Of a DNA stretch of 64,000 bases, positions 34,070 through 42,004 are shown one piece after another. The notes beneath the pieces were generated by a model that was given only the letters and a program-made list of their open reading frames with translations, searched no databases and was not told the DNA's origin. The stretch lies in NCBI GenBank assembly GCA_944385405.1, contig CALWXB010000003.1, forward strand, positions 1-64,000, given 5' to 3'. The translations under genes were made by a program, and so were the position numbers. The stretch comes from an uncultured Oscillospiraceae bacterium. Lineage in GTDB: Bacteria > Bacillota > Clostridia > Oscillospirales > Oscillospiraceae. The first letter of the stretch is position 1, and every line of letters begins with the position of its first letter.

Positions 34070-35099
34070 ATCCGTCGGACAGCGGGATCTCTGTATCCCC
34101 GAAACGCACCGCCGTCACCTGCTCCAGGTCCACCGGCACCTGCCAGTACCAGGTGCTGCCCCACTGCGTCTGGGCCTCATCCCAGAAGCGGCTGGTGCCG
34201 CTGCCCTGCTCCACCGCCGTCCCGTCCGAGAGCACCAGGGCGCACCGCAGCGGCTCCCACGCCTGGTCCTCTGCAGAACGGACATAGGTGATGTCCGTGG
34301 CGGAGATCTGCACATCATACAGCGCGATGGTCTTTGTCTCCCGCGTGCTCAGGTCCATGGCCGGCGCCTGGATCTCCCCCAGGGACCGCACGGCCTGCTC
34401 CGCCCCAGGCTCCACCGGGAAGGTCAGGGTCCAGCTGCCTTCGGCAAGCGTCACATCCTCGTCTCCCCGTTTCTCCAGATCGTTGCACACCAAGTCCTCC
34501 AGAAGCAGTGTGGCTTGCCGGGAACTATCCAGCAGCGAGGTCTGCCCGGCCAGGTCGATGGTGAACCGGACCAGCATGGTCAAAACGCCGTCCTCCGCCA
34601 CGGCGGCATAGGGGAAATCGAACCCATAGCCGCCGGGGGTGTCCACCTGGTCGGGGTCCGGCTCCAGCGTCATATCGATGCCCCGGAAATGGTATCGGAG
34701 CGACTTCTCCACCGGATACTCCCCGCTGAACTTCAGCAACAGCCACACCGTGCTGTTGCCCACGGTGATGGAATCCACCGTCACTGTAACCCCTTCCTGG
34801 GTGTCACTGACGCCCACCGGCTGGGTCAAGTCGTCGATGATGGCCAGCTGCTCCTCCGTCATAGGCGCACCAGTGGTCTCCTCCCACTCCCGGGCAAACC
34901 AGCCCCGCAGCGTCCCCGGCATGCCCACGGAGGCAATAGCGGAGCCTGCCAGTACCACCAACAGCACAGCGGCGATCAGCGCCGCTTTGGGAAAACGGCG
35001 GCGCGGCGTCTGTTTCTGCATCTTCATCTGGGATACCTCCTCCCGCAGCCTGTCGGAGGCATGTACCTGGTCAAACATCGCTTTGTAATTTTCATCCAT
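34068..35099 (-). CDS. membrane anti-sigma factor-like protein (DUF4179)
   Basis: This 343-residue single-pass protein has a cytoplasmic N-terminus of about 38 residues, a membrane helix (about 39-58) and a beta-rich extracellular region with the DUF4179 pattern TEEQLAIIDDLTQPVGVSDTQEGVTVTVDS. DUF4179 proteins accompany ECF sigma factors and probably hold them inactive. The gene begins three bases after the sigma gene, which supports this. The signal sensed is unknown. Confidence 0.82.
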   Translation of the reverse strand: MDENYKAMFDQVHASDRLREEVSQMKMQKQTPRRRFPKAALIAAVLLVVLAGSAIASVGMPGTLRGWFAREWEETTGAPMTEEQLAIIDDLTQPVGVSDTQEGVTVTVDSITVGNSTVWLLLKFSGEYPVEKSLRYHFRGIDMTLEPDPDQVDTPGGYGFDFPYAAVAEDGVLTMLVRFTIDLAGQTSLLDSSRQATLLLEDLVCNDLEKRGDEDVTLAEGSWTLTFPVEPGAEQAVRSLGEIQAPAMDLSTRETKTIALYDVQISATDITYVRSAEDQAWEPLRCALVLSDGTAVEQGSGTSRFWDEAQTQWGSTWYWQVPVDLEQVTAVRFGDTEIPLSDG

Positions 35100-35102
35100 G
35101 GC

Positions 35103-35570
35103 TCATTCCTCCTCCAGCATCGTCTTGAGCTTCTCCCGCCCCCGGGCCAGACGGGTCTGCACGGTGGAGGGCTTCAGGCCCAGCAGCTCCCCCACCTCCG
35201 CCACCGCGTAGCCCTCGTAATAATAGAGGTACAGCGGCAGGCGGTATTTGCCCGGCAGATCCATGACGGCCCGGAACAGATCTCCCTGCTCCCGTGTGGA
35301 AAAGGACGCCTCCGTCGTACGCTCCAACGACACCACCCGGCGATGCCAGGCGCTGCGCGCCATGTCCCGGCACACGTTCACCGTCACCCGCGCCAGCCAG
35401 TGCCGCAGGTGGTCCTCCCCCTGGAAGCCCTCTCCGGACTGCCAGAGCCGCAGCATCACCGTCTGGGCGGCGTCCTCGGCGTCCGCGGGGCGGCGCAGGG
35501 CGTTGAGGGCGATCCGGTACACCATATCCAGGTACCGCACCGCAGCCCGGTCAAATTCCTGTTCCGTCAT
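35103..35570 (-). CDS. ECF-type RNA polymerase sigma factor
   Basis: This 155-residue sigma-70 family factor has only regions 2 and 4. Region 2 includes RIALNALRRPADAEDAAQTVMLRLW, and region 4 has DLPGKYRLPLYLYYYEGYAVAEVGELLGL with the helix-turn-helix in EVGELLGLKPSTVQTRL. It likely drives its own operon and surface-stress genes. A 14-bp palindrome precedes the ribosome binding site. Confidence 0.9.
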   Translation of the reverse strand: MTEQEFDRAAVRYLDMVYRIALNALRRPADAEDAAQTVMLRLWQSGEGFQGEDHLRHWLARVTVNVCRDMARSAWHRRVVSLERTTEASFSTREQGDLFRAVMDLPGKYRLPLYLYYYEGYAVAEVGELLGLKPSTVQTRLARGREKLKTMLEEE

Positions 35571-35583
35571 GATCTTCTCTCCT

Positions 35584-35597
35584 TGAAAAGCTTTTCA
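35584..35597. promoter_or_regulatory. 14-bp palindrome before the ECF sigma gene
   Basis: TGAAAAG/CTTTTCA, next to the AAGGAGAG ribosome binding site on the minus strand. It may be an operator or a small mRNA stem. Confidence 0.45.
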
Positions 35598-35640
35598 CTC
35601 AGAATACGGAGGAGCGGGCCGAAAAATCCCACAAACTAAA

Positions 35641-35674
35641 AAAAATTCCCTGTCCCGCAGGACAGGGAATTTTT
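35641..35674 (-). terminator. terminator after rplL
   Basis: 15-bp arms (35641-35655 and 35660-35674) with A/T runs. It ends the ribosomal protein operon. Confidence 0.92.
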
Positions 35675-35694
35675 CAATGCGGCAGAAGCAAAAA

Positions 35695-36066
35695 TTACTT
35701 CAGCTCGACCTTGGCGCCGGCCTCTTCCAGCTGCTTCTTCAGAGCCTCGGCGTCGTCCTTGGACACACCCTCCTTCAGAGTGGAAGGGGCACCCTCGACG
35801 GTAGCCTTGGCCTCGGCCAGACCCTGGCCGGTGATCTCGCGGACAGCCTTGATGACCTTGATCTTGGCAGCGGCGTCGAAGCCAGCCAGGACCACGTCGA
35901 ACTCGGTCTTCTCCTCAGCAGCGGGAGCAGCAGCGCCGGCAGCGGGAGCAGCCATGGCGGCGGCGGACACGCCGAACTCTTCCTCCAGAGCGTGCACCAG
36001 CTCGCTCAGCTCCAGAACGGTCAGGGCCTTGATCTCTTCGATCATAGCGGTAACTTTCTCAGACAT
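35695..36066 (-). CDS. rplL: 50S ribosomal protein L7/L12
   Basis: This 123-residue stalk protein has the N-terminal dimerisation domain (1-35), an Ala/Pro/Gly hinge (36-52) and the C-terminal factor-binding domain ([32 protein letters not shown]). It recruits GTPase factors to the ribosome and is bound by L10. AGGAGG lies eight bases before ATG 36066. Confidence 0.98.
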   Translation of the reverse strand: MSEKVTAMIEEIKALTVLELSELVHALEEEFGVSAAAMAAPAAGAAAPAAEEKTEFDVVLAGFDAAAKIKVIKAVREITGQGLAEAKATVEGAPSTLKEGVSKDDAEALKKQLEEAGAKVELK

Positions 36067-36109
36067 TGTATTTGCCTCCTAATTGTAAATTTCGTAAATG
36101 CTCGCCGGA

Positions 36110-36652
36110 TTATTCGGCGGCGGGAGCCTCTTCGGCAGCGGGGGCCTCCTCGGCGGGAGCGCCGTTCTTCTCGGCGATCTGCTTCAGGACCACAGCCAGG
36201 CCGGTGATGGGGGCCAGCATGGTGCCCAGGACCTGCGCCTGCAGGACGGGCAGCGCGGGGATGGAAGCCAGGGAGTTGATGGTGGCCAGGTCCACGGGCT
36301 TGCCGTCCATGAAACCGCCCTTGATGGTAAACTTGCCGTCCAGCTTCTTGGCGTAGTTGGCCATGACCCGGGCGGGAGCCACGGGATCCTCGCACAGCGC
36401 CAGAGACGTGGTGCCGTTGAGCAGGCCGTCCAGCTCGCTGAGACCGGTGTTGTTGAAAGCAAAGCGGAGCAGGGTGTTCTTCACAACTGCATAGTCCACG
36501 TTGCTCTCGCGGCACTCACGGCGCAGAGCGGTGTCTTCTTCAACGGTGATACCCTTGTAGTCGACAATCACGCCCGCGGTGGCCTTCTGGATCTTTTCGG
36601 TCAGCTCGGCGACGATGGCCTGCTTTTCGGATAAGACCTTTGCGTTAGGCAT
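36110..36652 (-). CDS. rplJ: 50S ribosomal protein L10
   Basis: This 180-residue protein binds 23S rRNA and carries the L12 dimers. The family core KNTLLRFAF and the C-terminal helix for L12 binding are visible; the extreme C-terminus is a short Ala/Glu/Pro repeat (EEAPAAEEAPAAE). ATG 36652 is preceded by GGAGGTG. It is expressed under the L10 leader at 36660-36798, which allows feedback by the L10(L12)4 complex. Confidence 0.97.
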   Translation of the reverse strand: MPNAKVLSEKQAIVAELTEKIQKATAGVIVDYKGITVEEDTALRRECRESNVDYAVVKNTLLRFAFNNTGLSELDGLLNGTTSLALCEDPVAPARVMANYAKKLDGKFTIKGGFMDGKPVDLATINSLASIPALPVLQAQVLGTMLAPITGLAVVLKQIAEKNGAPAEEAPAAEEAPAAE

Positions 36653-36659
36653 TCTTGTT

Positions 36660-36798
36660 TTCACCTCCAGGAAAATTGTAGGTGCGTTCAAAAAAGGAAC
36701 CGTCCCTGTGCCGCAAAGACACAAGGACGGATAGCAAATCACATTTGCCGCCCTCGGCAGGATTTACGGCTGACGCCACCTGCTGTCTTTGGAACGCA
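36660..36798 (-). ncRNA. L10 leader with intrinsic attenuator
   Basis: The untranslated leader of rplJ contains the conserved AGCAGGTGGC...ATCCTGCCGAGGG segment of the Firmicute L10 leader, where the L10-L12 complex binds. It ends in a terminator hairpin (arms 36700-36710 and 36720-36730) followed by a T-run at 36695-36690 on the minus strand. Free L10-L12 would favour early termination. Confidence 0.85.
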
Positions 36799-36804
36799 TC
36801 TGGT

Positions 36805-36832
36805 ATTATATCAAACCGGCGGGAAAAGTCAA
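36805..36832 (-). promoter_or_regulatory. internal promoter for rplJL
   Basis: TTGACT (36832-36827), 16 bp, TATAAT (36810-36805). Its -35 box lies inside an inverted repeat (36820-36829 and 36838-36847) downstream of rplA. Confidence 0.7.
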
Positions 36833-36870
36833 GAAAAACTTTTCCCGCGGTTCAATATCGCATCGGAAAC

Positions 36871-37563
36871 TCAGACGAGCTTCGCAGTGTTCATCTTCAC
36901 GCCGGGGCCCATGGTGGACGCGGCCACGCAGCTGCGGATATACTGACCCTTGGCAGCAGCGGGCTTGGCCTTGACGATGGCGCCCATGAGGGCGTTGTAG
37001 TTCTCGGTCAGCTTCTCGGCGCCGAAGGACACCTTGCCGATGGGGCAGTGGATGATGTTGGTCTTGTCCAGGCGGTACTCGATCTTACCGGCCTTGACCT
37101 CCTGCACGGCCTTGGCCACGTCGGGGGTGACGGTGCCGGCCTTGGGGGAGGGCATCAGGCCCTTGGGGCCCAGGACCTTACCCAGGCGGCCCACCAGACC
37201 CATCATGTCGGGGCTGGCCACCACCACGTCGAACTCAAACCAGTTTTCCTTCTGGATCTTCTCCACCAGATCCATATCGCCCACATAGTCGGCGCCGGCC
37301 TCACGGGCAGCGTCGGCCTTGTCGCCCTTGGCGAACACCAGCACGCGGACGGTCTTGCCGGTGCCGTGGGGCAGCACGATGGCGCCGCGGACCTGCTGGT
37401 CGGCGTGCCGGGAGTCAACGCCCAGCTTCACATGCAGCTCGACGGTCTCATCGAACTTGGCGCTGGCGGTCTTGCAGATAAGAGCCATGCCCTCAGCAGC
37501 ATCGTACTGAACGCTCTTGTCGATCTGCTTGGCACTTTCCTGATATTTCTTGCCTCTAAACAA
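36871..37563 (-). CDS. rplA: 50S ribosomal protein L1
   Basis: This 230-residue L1-stalk protein has RGKKYQES at the N-terminus, [13 protein letters not shown] and the signature [14 protein letters not shown]. No ATG fits; the TTG at 37563, eight bases after AGGAGG, gives the usual family start (LFRGKKY). The 90-base gap to rplK holds a GAGCGGC/GCCGCTC hairpin that could serve as an L1 autoregulatory site. Confidence 0.95.
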   Translation of the reverse strand: MFRGKKYQESAKQIDKSVQYDAAEGMALICKTASAKFDETVELHVKLGVDSRHADQQVRGAIVLPHGTGKTVRVLVFAKGDKADAAREAGADYVGDMDLVEKIQKENWFEFDVVVASPDMMGLVGRLGKVLGPKGLMPSPKAGTVTPDVAKAVQEVKAGKIEYRLDKTNIIHCPIGKVSFGAEKLTENYNALMGAIVKAKPAAAKGQYIRSCVAASTMGPGVKMNTAKLV

Positions 37564-37654
37564 TGTTACTTCCTCCTCATAGTGGTTCTTCGGAATCAAA
37601 TCCTCCCACTGTATGGAGCGGCCTCACAGCCGCTCGGCTGATGGTTGTTGGATG

Positions 37655-38080
37655 TCAGTCGCCGACGACAACGCCCATGGAGCGGCAGGTGCCGGCGATC
37701 ATGCTCATGGCAGCCTCCAGGCTGGCGGCGTTCAGGTCGCGCATCTTGATCTCGGCGATCTTCTGGACGGAAGCCTTGGAGATGGTGGCAACCTTGTTCT
37801 TGTTGGGCACACCGGAGCCGGACTCGATGTTGCACTCCTTCTTGATCAGGACGGCCGCGGGGGGCGTCTTGGTGATGAAGGAGAAGGAGCGGTCGGCGTA
37901 CACGGTGATGACCACGGGGATGATCATGCCCATGTCGTTCTTGGTACGCTCGTTGAACTCCTTGGTGAAGGCGGCGATGTTCACGCCGTGCTGGCCCAGA
38001 GCGGGACCAACGGGGGGCGCGGGGGTTGCCTTGCCTGCGGGGATCTGCAGCTTTACATAACCAGTAATCTTCTGTGCCAC
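37655..38080 (-). CDS. rplK: 50S ribosomal protein L11
   Basis: This is the 141-residue GTPase-centre protein. [26 protein letters not shown] is the conserved Pro-rich N-domain, and the C-domain binds 23S rRNA. GTG 38080, nine bases after AGGAGG, gives exactly the usual 141 residues; upstream in-frame sequence is not coding. Confidence 0.97.
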   Translation of the reverse strand: MAQKITGYVKLQIPAGKATPAPPVGPALGQHGVNIAAFTKEFNERTKNDMGMIIPVVITVYADRSFSFITKTPPAAVLIKKECNIESGSGVPNKNKVATISKASVQKIAEIKMRDLNAASLEAAMSMIAGTCRSMGVVVGD

Positions 38081-38204
38081 GGAGTAGCACCTCCTAAAAT
38101 AGAAATGTGGTGACGGACCGCCTGGGTCCGGATCTGGCGGGGCGGAAAGCCCCTCCCACTTGCGCCGGATCACTCCGGCCGGACGCGCCCAAGGCGCGGT
38201 TGCT

Positions 38205-38729
38205 TCAGCTCTGGACCTCGACCTGGTCCAGCTCCAGCTCCACAGGGGTCTCGCGGCCGAACATGGAGACCATCACGCTCACCCGGTTCTTCTCGGGCTC
38301 GATCTCCTCCACCACGCCGGTGAAGCTGGCCAGCGGGCCGTCCACGATCTTCACGTGGTCGCCCACCTGATACCTGACCACGATCTCGTGCTTCTCCATG
38401 CCCATGGCCAGCACCTCCTCCTCGGTGAGGGGGATGGGCTTGTTGGCGGAACCGACAAAGCCGGTGACGCCGCGGACATTCCGCACCAGATGCCAGGCGT
38501 CGTCGGTCATGACCATCTTGATGAGCACGTAGCCGGGGAACACCTTGCGCTCCACCTCTTTGGTGGCGCCGGATTCCGTGACCTCCGTCACGGTCTCCAG
38601 GGGGATCTCGATCCGCAGGATCTTATCCTCCATGTTCCGTCCGGTGACGAACTTCTCGATGCTGGTCTTGACGGCGTTTTCATAGCCGGAATAGGTATGA
38701 ACCACATACCACTTCGCGCTGTCTGACAT
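38205..38729 (-). CDS. nusG: transcription elongation/antitermination factor NusG
   Basis: This 174-residue protein has the NGN domain ([12 protein letters not shown]...PGYVLIKM) and a C-terminal KOW domain ([22 protein letters not shown]). It binds RNA polymerase and couples it to ribosomes or Rho. It sits in the classic secE-nusG-rplKA order. Confidence 0.97.
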   Translation of the reverse strand: MSDSAKWYVVHTYSGYENAVKTSIEKFVTGRNMEDKILRIEIPLETVTEVTESGATKEVERKVFPGYVLIKMVMTDDAWHLVRNVRGVTGFVGSANKPIPLTEEEVLAMGMEKHEIVVRYQVGDHVKIVDGPLASFTGVVEEIEPEKNRVSVMVSMFGRETPVELELDQVEVQS

Positions 38730-38739
38730 ACGCTTCTCC

Positions 38740-38955
38740 TTAAGCGCCGAACACGCTGAGGATCATCTGCACGGCGGAGTAGGTCACGCCGTCGAAGATC
38801 CAGATGCAGGCGCCGATGAGCAGGGAGCAAAGCAGCACCGTGCCGGTGTTCTTCACCACGGTCTTTTTGCTGGGCCAGACGACCTTTTTCAGTTCGCTTT
38901 TCATCTCGCGGAACCAGAGTCCGCGATCCTTTTTCTTCTTCGCTTCTTCTGCCAT
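38740..38955 (-). CDS. secE: preprotein translocase subunit SecE
   Basis: This 71-residue single-span subunit of the SecYEG channel has the basic amphipathic ELKKVVWPSKKTVVKNT segment before the membrane helix (about 39-60). It lies ten bases upstream of nusG. Confidence 0.96.
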   Translation of the reverse strand: MAEEAKKKKDRGLWFREMKSELKKVVWPSKKTVVKNTGTVLLCSLLIGACIWIFDGVTYSAVQMILSVFGA

Positions 38956-38990
38956 TGTCGGTTACACGCCCTTTCTCAAATTCGTCGCCA

Positions 38991-39140
38991 TTACTTGGTT
39001 TCGCTGTGGAGCGTGTGCTTCTTGCAGAAGGGGCAATACTTGTTCAGCTCAAGCTTGTCCGGGGTGTTCTTCTTGTTCTTCATGGTATTGTAGTTTCTCT
39101 GCTTGCACTCGTTGCATCTCAAAGTGACTTTAACGCGCAT
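38991..39140 (-). CDS. rpmG: 50S ribosomal protein L33
   Basis: This 49-residue protein starts [17 protein letters not shown] and ends [14 protein letters not shown]. The paired CxxC motifs mark the zinc-binding form of L33. AAGGAGG precedes ATG 39140. It heads the secE-nusG-rplKA transcript. Confidence 0.97.
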   Translation of the reverse strand: MRVKVTLRCNECKQRNYNTMKNKKNTPDKLELNKYCPFCKKHTLHSETK

Positions 39141-39284
39141 CTAACGGCACCTCCTTATTATTGGTATCGTTCCCGGCTTGCCGGGGATACCGACTGCCTC
39201 CCTGCATGGTTTCGTGGCCTTGCCGCCGCGGCTGAAAAGCGAAAAACGCGCACGACAACAAAGCCCTTTTCACAGGTAATGAAG

Positions 39285-39313
39285 AGTTTACCACATTCTG
39301 TTCGGAAGGTCAA
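39285..39313 (-). promoter_or_regulatory. promoter of the rpmG-secE-nusG-rplKA operon
   Basis: TTGACC (39313-39308), 17 bp, TAAACT (39290-39285), minus strand. Confidence 0.7.
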
Positions 39314-39422
39314 CTGTTTTTTTGCAAAAAATCCCGGATTTTCAGCGGTCCCGCACCCTGCCCTTGCGCAGCTGGACACCGTATGATATGATGGGCAAAA
39401 CGACGAGAGAGGATACATCCAT

Positions 39423-39848
39423 ATGCGCATCATGGCCATCGACTACGGAGACGCCCATACCGGCATCGCCGTCTCCGACCCCACCGGCCTGCTGGCCGGC
39501 TATACCGCCACCATCACCGCCTACCGCCCCGAGGTGGTGGCGGAGCGGATCGCCGCCCTGGCGGCGGAGCACGGCGCCGAGGAGCTGGTGCTGGGCCATC
39601 CCCTGAACATGGACGGCACCCGGGGCCCCCGGGCGGAGAAGGCGGAGGCCATGGCGTCACTGCTGCGGGAGGCCACAGGGCTGCCTGTGGTGCTCTGGGA
39701 CGAGCGGCGCACCACCGTGGACGCTCATCAGATCCTATTCAGCGCCGGCAAGAACGCCAAAAAGCGCAAAAAGGTGGTGGACGCCGTGGCGGCGTCGCTG
39801 ATCCTGGAGGGCTACCTCACCTATAAAAAAAGCCATCCTGCGGAGTGA
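39423..39848 (+). CDS. ruvX: RuvX/YqgF Holliday-junction resolvase-like nuclease
   Basis: This 141-residue RNase H-like protein has acidic motif MAIDYGDAHTGIAVSD, ELVLGHPLNMDG, LWDERRTT and DAVAASLIL, which together supply the metal-binding residues. YqgF proteins act in 16S rRNA maturation as well as possible junction resolution. A promoter TTGCGC-17-TATGAT lies just upstream. It stands alone, separate from its usual DUF1292 partner. Confidence 0.93.
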   Translation: MRIMAIDYGDAHTGIAVSDPTGLLAGYTATITAYRPEVVAERIAALAAEHGAEELVLGHPLNMDGTRGPRAEKAEAMASLLREATGLPVVLWDERRTTVDAHQILFSAGKNAKKRKKVVDAVAASLILEGYLTYKKSHPAE

Positions 39849-39853
39849 AGCCA

Positions 39854-39890
39854 AGCGGCCCGGTCTCTTGAAAAGAGACCGGGCCGCTGC
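39854..39890. terminator. terminator after ruvX
   Basis: 16-bp perfect arms (39854-39869 and 39873-39888, AGCGGCCCGGTCTCTT). It also serves the convergent membrane-protein gene. Confidence 0.75.
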
Positions 39891-40301
39891 TTACATCCGT
39901 TTTTCGTAGTAGAGATTGGTCCCCAGCAGGATCACGAAGGCCGCCAGCAGTACCAGGCAAAGCGTCAAAAACGCCGCCCCCACCAGCGGTGAGCGCCACA
40001 CGCCGTAGGCGATCATCAGCACCACCGCCCCCAGCAGACATCCATTCACCAGCAGCTGATAAGACCGCCAGGCGCTCTCCCGGCTCACCGCCCGGTCCCG
40101 CTCGTCCGGCATCGCAGCCAGATGCATCTGCCGGTCCGCGGCGCGGACCAGATCCGCCCAGCCCAGTGCCAGCATCAGCACCGCGCTGACTGCCAGTTTC
40201 ACCGACACGCCCCGCACCGCCATGGTCGCCCCGCATGTCGCCGCCAGCACCAGGCACACCAGCCCCCAGGCCAGCGCCTTCCGGTCATAGATCTTCTTCA
40301 T
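39891..40301 (-). CDS. four-helix membrane protein paired with an XRE regulator
   Basis: This 136-residue protein has two helical hairpins (about 10-28/32-48 and 86-103/107-127) separated by a charged cytosolic segment (DRQMHLAAMPDERDRAVSRES). Its start overlaps the end of the upstream XRE gene by 17 bases, so they are translationally coupled. Similar regulator/membrane-protein pairs occur in Firmicutes without known function. I cannot assign a role. Confidence 0.75.
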   Translation of the reverse strand: MKKIYDRKALAWGLVCLVLAATCGATMAVRGVSVKLAVSAVLMLALGWADLVRAADRQMHLAAMPDERDRAVSRESAWRSYQLLVNGCLLGAVVLMIAYGVWRSPLVGAAFLTLCLVLLAAFVILLGTNLYYEKRM

Positions 40302-40518
40302 ACGCCCGATCCTCCAATTCCTTGTTCTCCGCCAGGCAGTACAGCTCTTCCATGGTGGTGTGCAGCGCCAGAGCCATCCGATAGGCCAGCAGCAGCGAGG
40401 GGTTGTACTGTCCCTTCTCCAAAGAGATGATGGTCCGGGAGGAGACGTGCACCGCCTCTGCCAGCTGCTGCTGGGTCCATCCCGCCGCCGTACGCAGTTC
40501 CCGTATCCGGTTCCGCAC
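40285..40518 (-). CDS. XRE-family transcriptional regulator (77 aa)
   Basis: This is a single HTH_3 domain: NRIRELRTAAGWTQQQLAEAVHVSSRTIISLEKGQYNPSLLLAYRMALAL. It starts at GTG 40518 after GGAGG. It is transcribed from a consensus promoter whose -10 box is overlapped by a 38-bp palindrome, suggesting autorepression. The downstream membrane protein is its likely target or partner. Confidence 0.88.
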   Translation of the reverse strand: MRNRIRELRTAAGWTQQQLAEAVHVSSRTIISLEKGQYNPSLLLAYRMALALHTTMEELYCLAENKELEDRAYEEDL

Positions 40519-40551
40519 AGCGCCTCCCCCTCCCTTTTCCGTCCCGCGCAA

Positions 40552-40589
40552 AATACGAAGCATCCTTCACATGAAGGATGCTTCGTATT
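40552..40589. promoter_or_regulatory. 38-bp palindrome over the XRE promoter start
   Basis: Perfect 18-bp arms (40552-40569 and 40572-40589, AATACGAAGCATCCTTCA) around a 2-nt centre. It overlaps the -10 box and the expected start site. It may also form an mRNA hairpin, followed by TTTT. Confidence 0.75.
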
Positions 40590-40614
40590 ATACCAGCTTC
40601 TCTCCATTTGTCAA
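40587..40614 (-). promoter_or_regulatory. consensus promoter of the XRE/membrane-protein pair
   Basis: TTGACA (40614-40609), 16 bp, TATAAT (40592-40587), minus strand. Confidence 0.8.
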
Positions 40615-40619
40615 GGGAA

Positions 40620-40655
40620 AACGCGCCCCGGACCTCTTCCGGTCCGGAGCGCGTT
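40620..40655 (-). terminator. terminator after the M18 aminopeptidase
   Basis: Arms AACGCGC-C-CCGGACC and GGTCCGG-A-GCGCGTT (one mismatch), followed on the minus strand by TTTTCCC. Confidence 0.8.
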
Positions 40656-40659
40656 CTGT

Positions 40660-41967
40660 TCAATCCAGCGCCAGGCTGCCGTCCGGCAGATGATGCAGTG
40701 TGCTGGAGAAATACACTTTCATGGCCCGGATCAGGGCCTCGGTGTCCCGGGCCCCCGCCACCTCGCAGCAGCTGTGCATGGCCAGCTGAGGCAGTCCGAT
40801 GTCCACCGACGGGACGGAGACGTGGGCGCTGGCGATGTTGCCCAGAGTGGACCCGCCGGGCAGGTCCGCACGGTTGCTGAATCGCTGCACCGGCACCTCC
40901 GCCCGGCGGCACACCTCACGGAACACGGCGTCAGAGAGGGCGTCGGTGGTATAGCGCTGGTTGGCACTGTACTTGACCACCACGCCGCCGTTGAGCACCG
41001 GGAACTCCTGCTTGTCGGCGTATTCCGGATGGGCCGGATGCACCGCGTGGGCGTTGTCCGCGGAGATGAGGAAGCTCTCCGCCAGGGCGGTGCGGTACCC
41101 CTCCCCTGTCCGGCCCAGGGCGGCGGCCGCCCGCTCCAGCACATCGGAGAGGAAGGTGGAGTCCGCTCCCTGCCGGGTGCCGCTGCCCACCTCCTCATGA
41201 TTGAACACGCACAGCACCGGGAGGCTCCCCTTCGGCTCTGCCGCCAGGAACCCCCGCAGGCAGGCATACACGCACTGGAGGTCGTCCAGCCGGGGCGCGC
41301 AGAGGAACTCTCCCTCCGCTCCCACGCAAGTCCCCCGGGTCCGGGGATACAGGAAGAGGTCCGTGGTAACAAGATCTTCTTCTGGCACGCCGGCTTCACC
41401 GGCGATGAGGCGGCGGAAAGCCCCCTTCTCCCCCGTCCCGAACAGCGGCAACAGATCCGACGCCGGGTCCAGATTAGTGCCCTTGTTGACGCTGCGGTCC
41501 ATGTGGATGGCCACGCTGGGGATCACCAGCAGGTCCCGGTCCACGTCCACCAGACGCACCGCCAGTCCCTCCGCCGTCCGCACCAGCACCCGGCCCGCCA
41601 CGGAGAGGGGCCTGTCCAACCAGGCGCGGAAGATACCGCCGCCGTACGGCTCCACGGAGAGCCGCAGCGTCCCGCCGGCGGAGGGGACCTCCGCCTCCTC
41701 CCGGATCTTGAAAGTGGGGCTGTCCGTATGGCCGGCGGCCAGGAGGAAGCCATGCCACGCCCCCTCCGGCACCCGGAAGGCTGCCAGGGAGGAATCCCCC
41801 CGGATGACGAAATACCCCTGCCCCGGCGTCAGCGTCCAGGGCTGATGCTCCTGAAGGCGCCGGAACCCCGCCGCCTCCAGCATGATCCTGATCTGCTCCA
41901 CCGCGTGGTAGCAGCTGGGGCTGGCGTCCAGAAAGTCCAGCAGCGCCTGAGCCTGATTCTCTTCCAT
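40660..41967 (-). CDS. apeB: M18-family metalloaminopeptidase
   Basis: This 435-residue zinc aminopeptidase has LAAGHTDSPTFKI with the first metal His, CVFNHEEVGSGTRQGADS with the catalytic Glu, and the C-terminal PSVDIGLPQLAMHS. M18 enzymes form dodecameric tetrahedra and remove acidic or neutral N-terminal residues. It starts at ATG 41967 after AAAGGA and lies 37 bases after yhaM. Confidence 0.92.
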   Translation of the reverse strand: MEENQAQALLDFLDASPSCYHAVEQIRIMLEAAGFRRLQEHQPWTLTPGQGYFVIRGDSSLAAFRVPEGAWHGFLLAAGHTDSPTFKIREEAEVPSAGGTLRLSVEPYGGGIFRAWLDRPLSVAGRVLVRTAEGLAVRLVDVDRDLLVIPSVAIHMDRSVNKGTNLDPASDLLPLFGTGEKGAFRRLIAGEAGVPEEDLVTTDLFLYPRTRGTCVGAEGEFLCAPRLDDLQCVYACLRGFLAAEPKGSLPVLCVFNHEEVGSGTRQGADSTFLSDVLERAAAALGRTGEGYRTALAESFLISADNAHAVHPAHPEYADKQEFPVLNGGVVVKYSANQRYTTDALSDAVFREVCRRAEVPVQRFSNRADLPGGSTLGNIASAHVSVPSVDIGLPQLAMHSCCEVAGARDTEALIRAMKVYFSSTLHHLPDGSLALD

Positions 41968-42004
41968 GTTGTGTGTCCTTTCTCCGCCCGCCGGGCGGCA
42001 TTCC

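Noticed and set aside
39141-39422. tRNA gene between rpmG and ruvX
   Set aside because: Hairpins are present, but no cloverleaf or GTTCRANNC T-arm motif is seen; the segment holds the operon promoter and leader.
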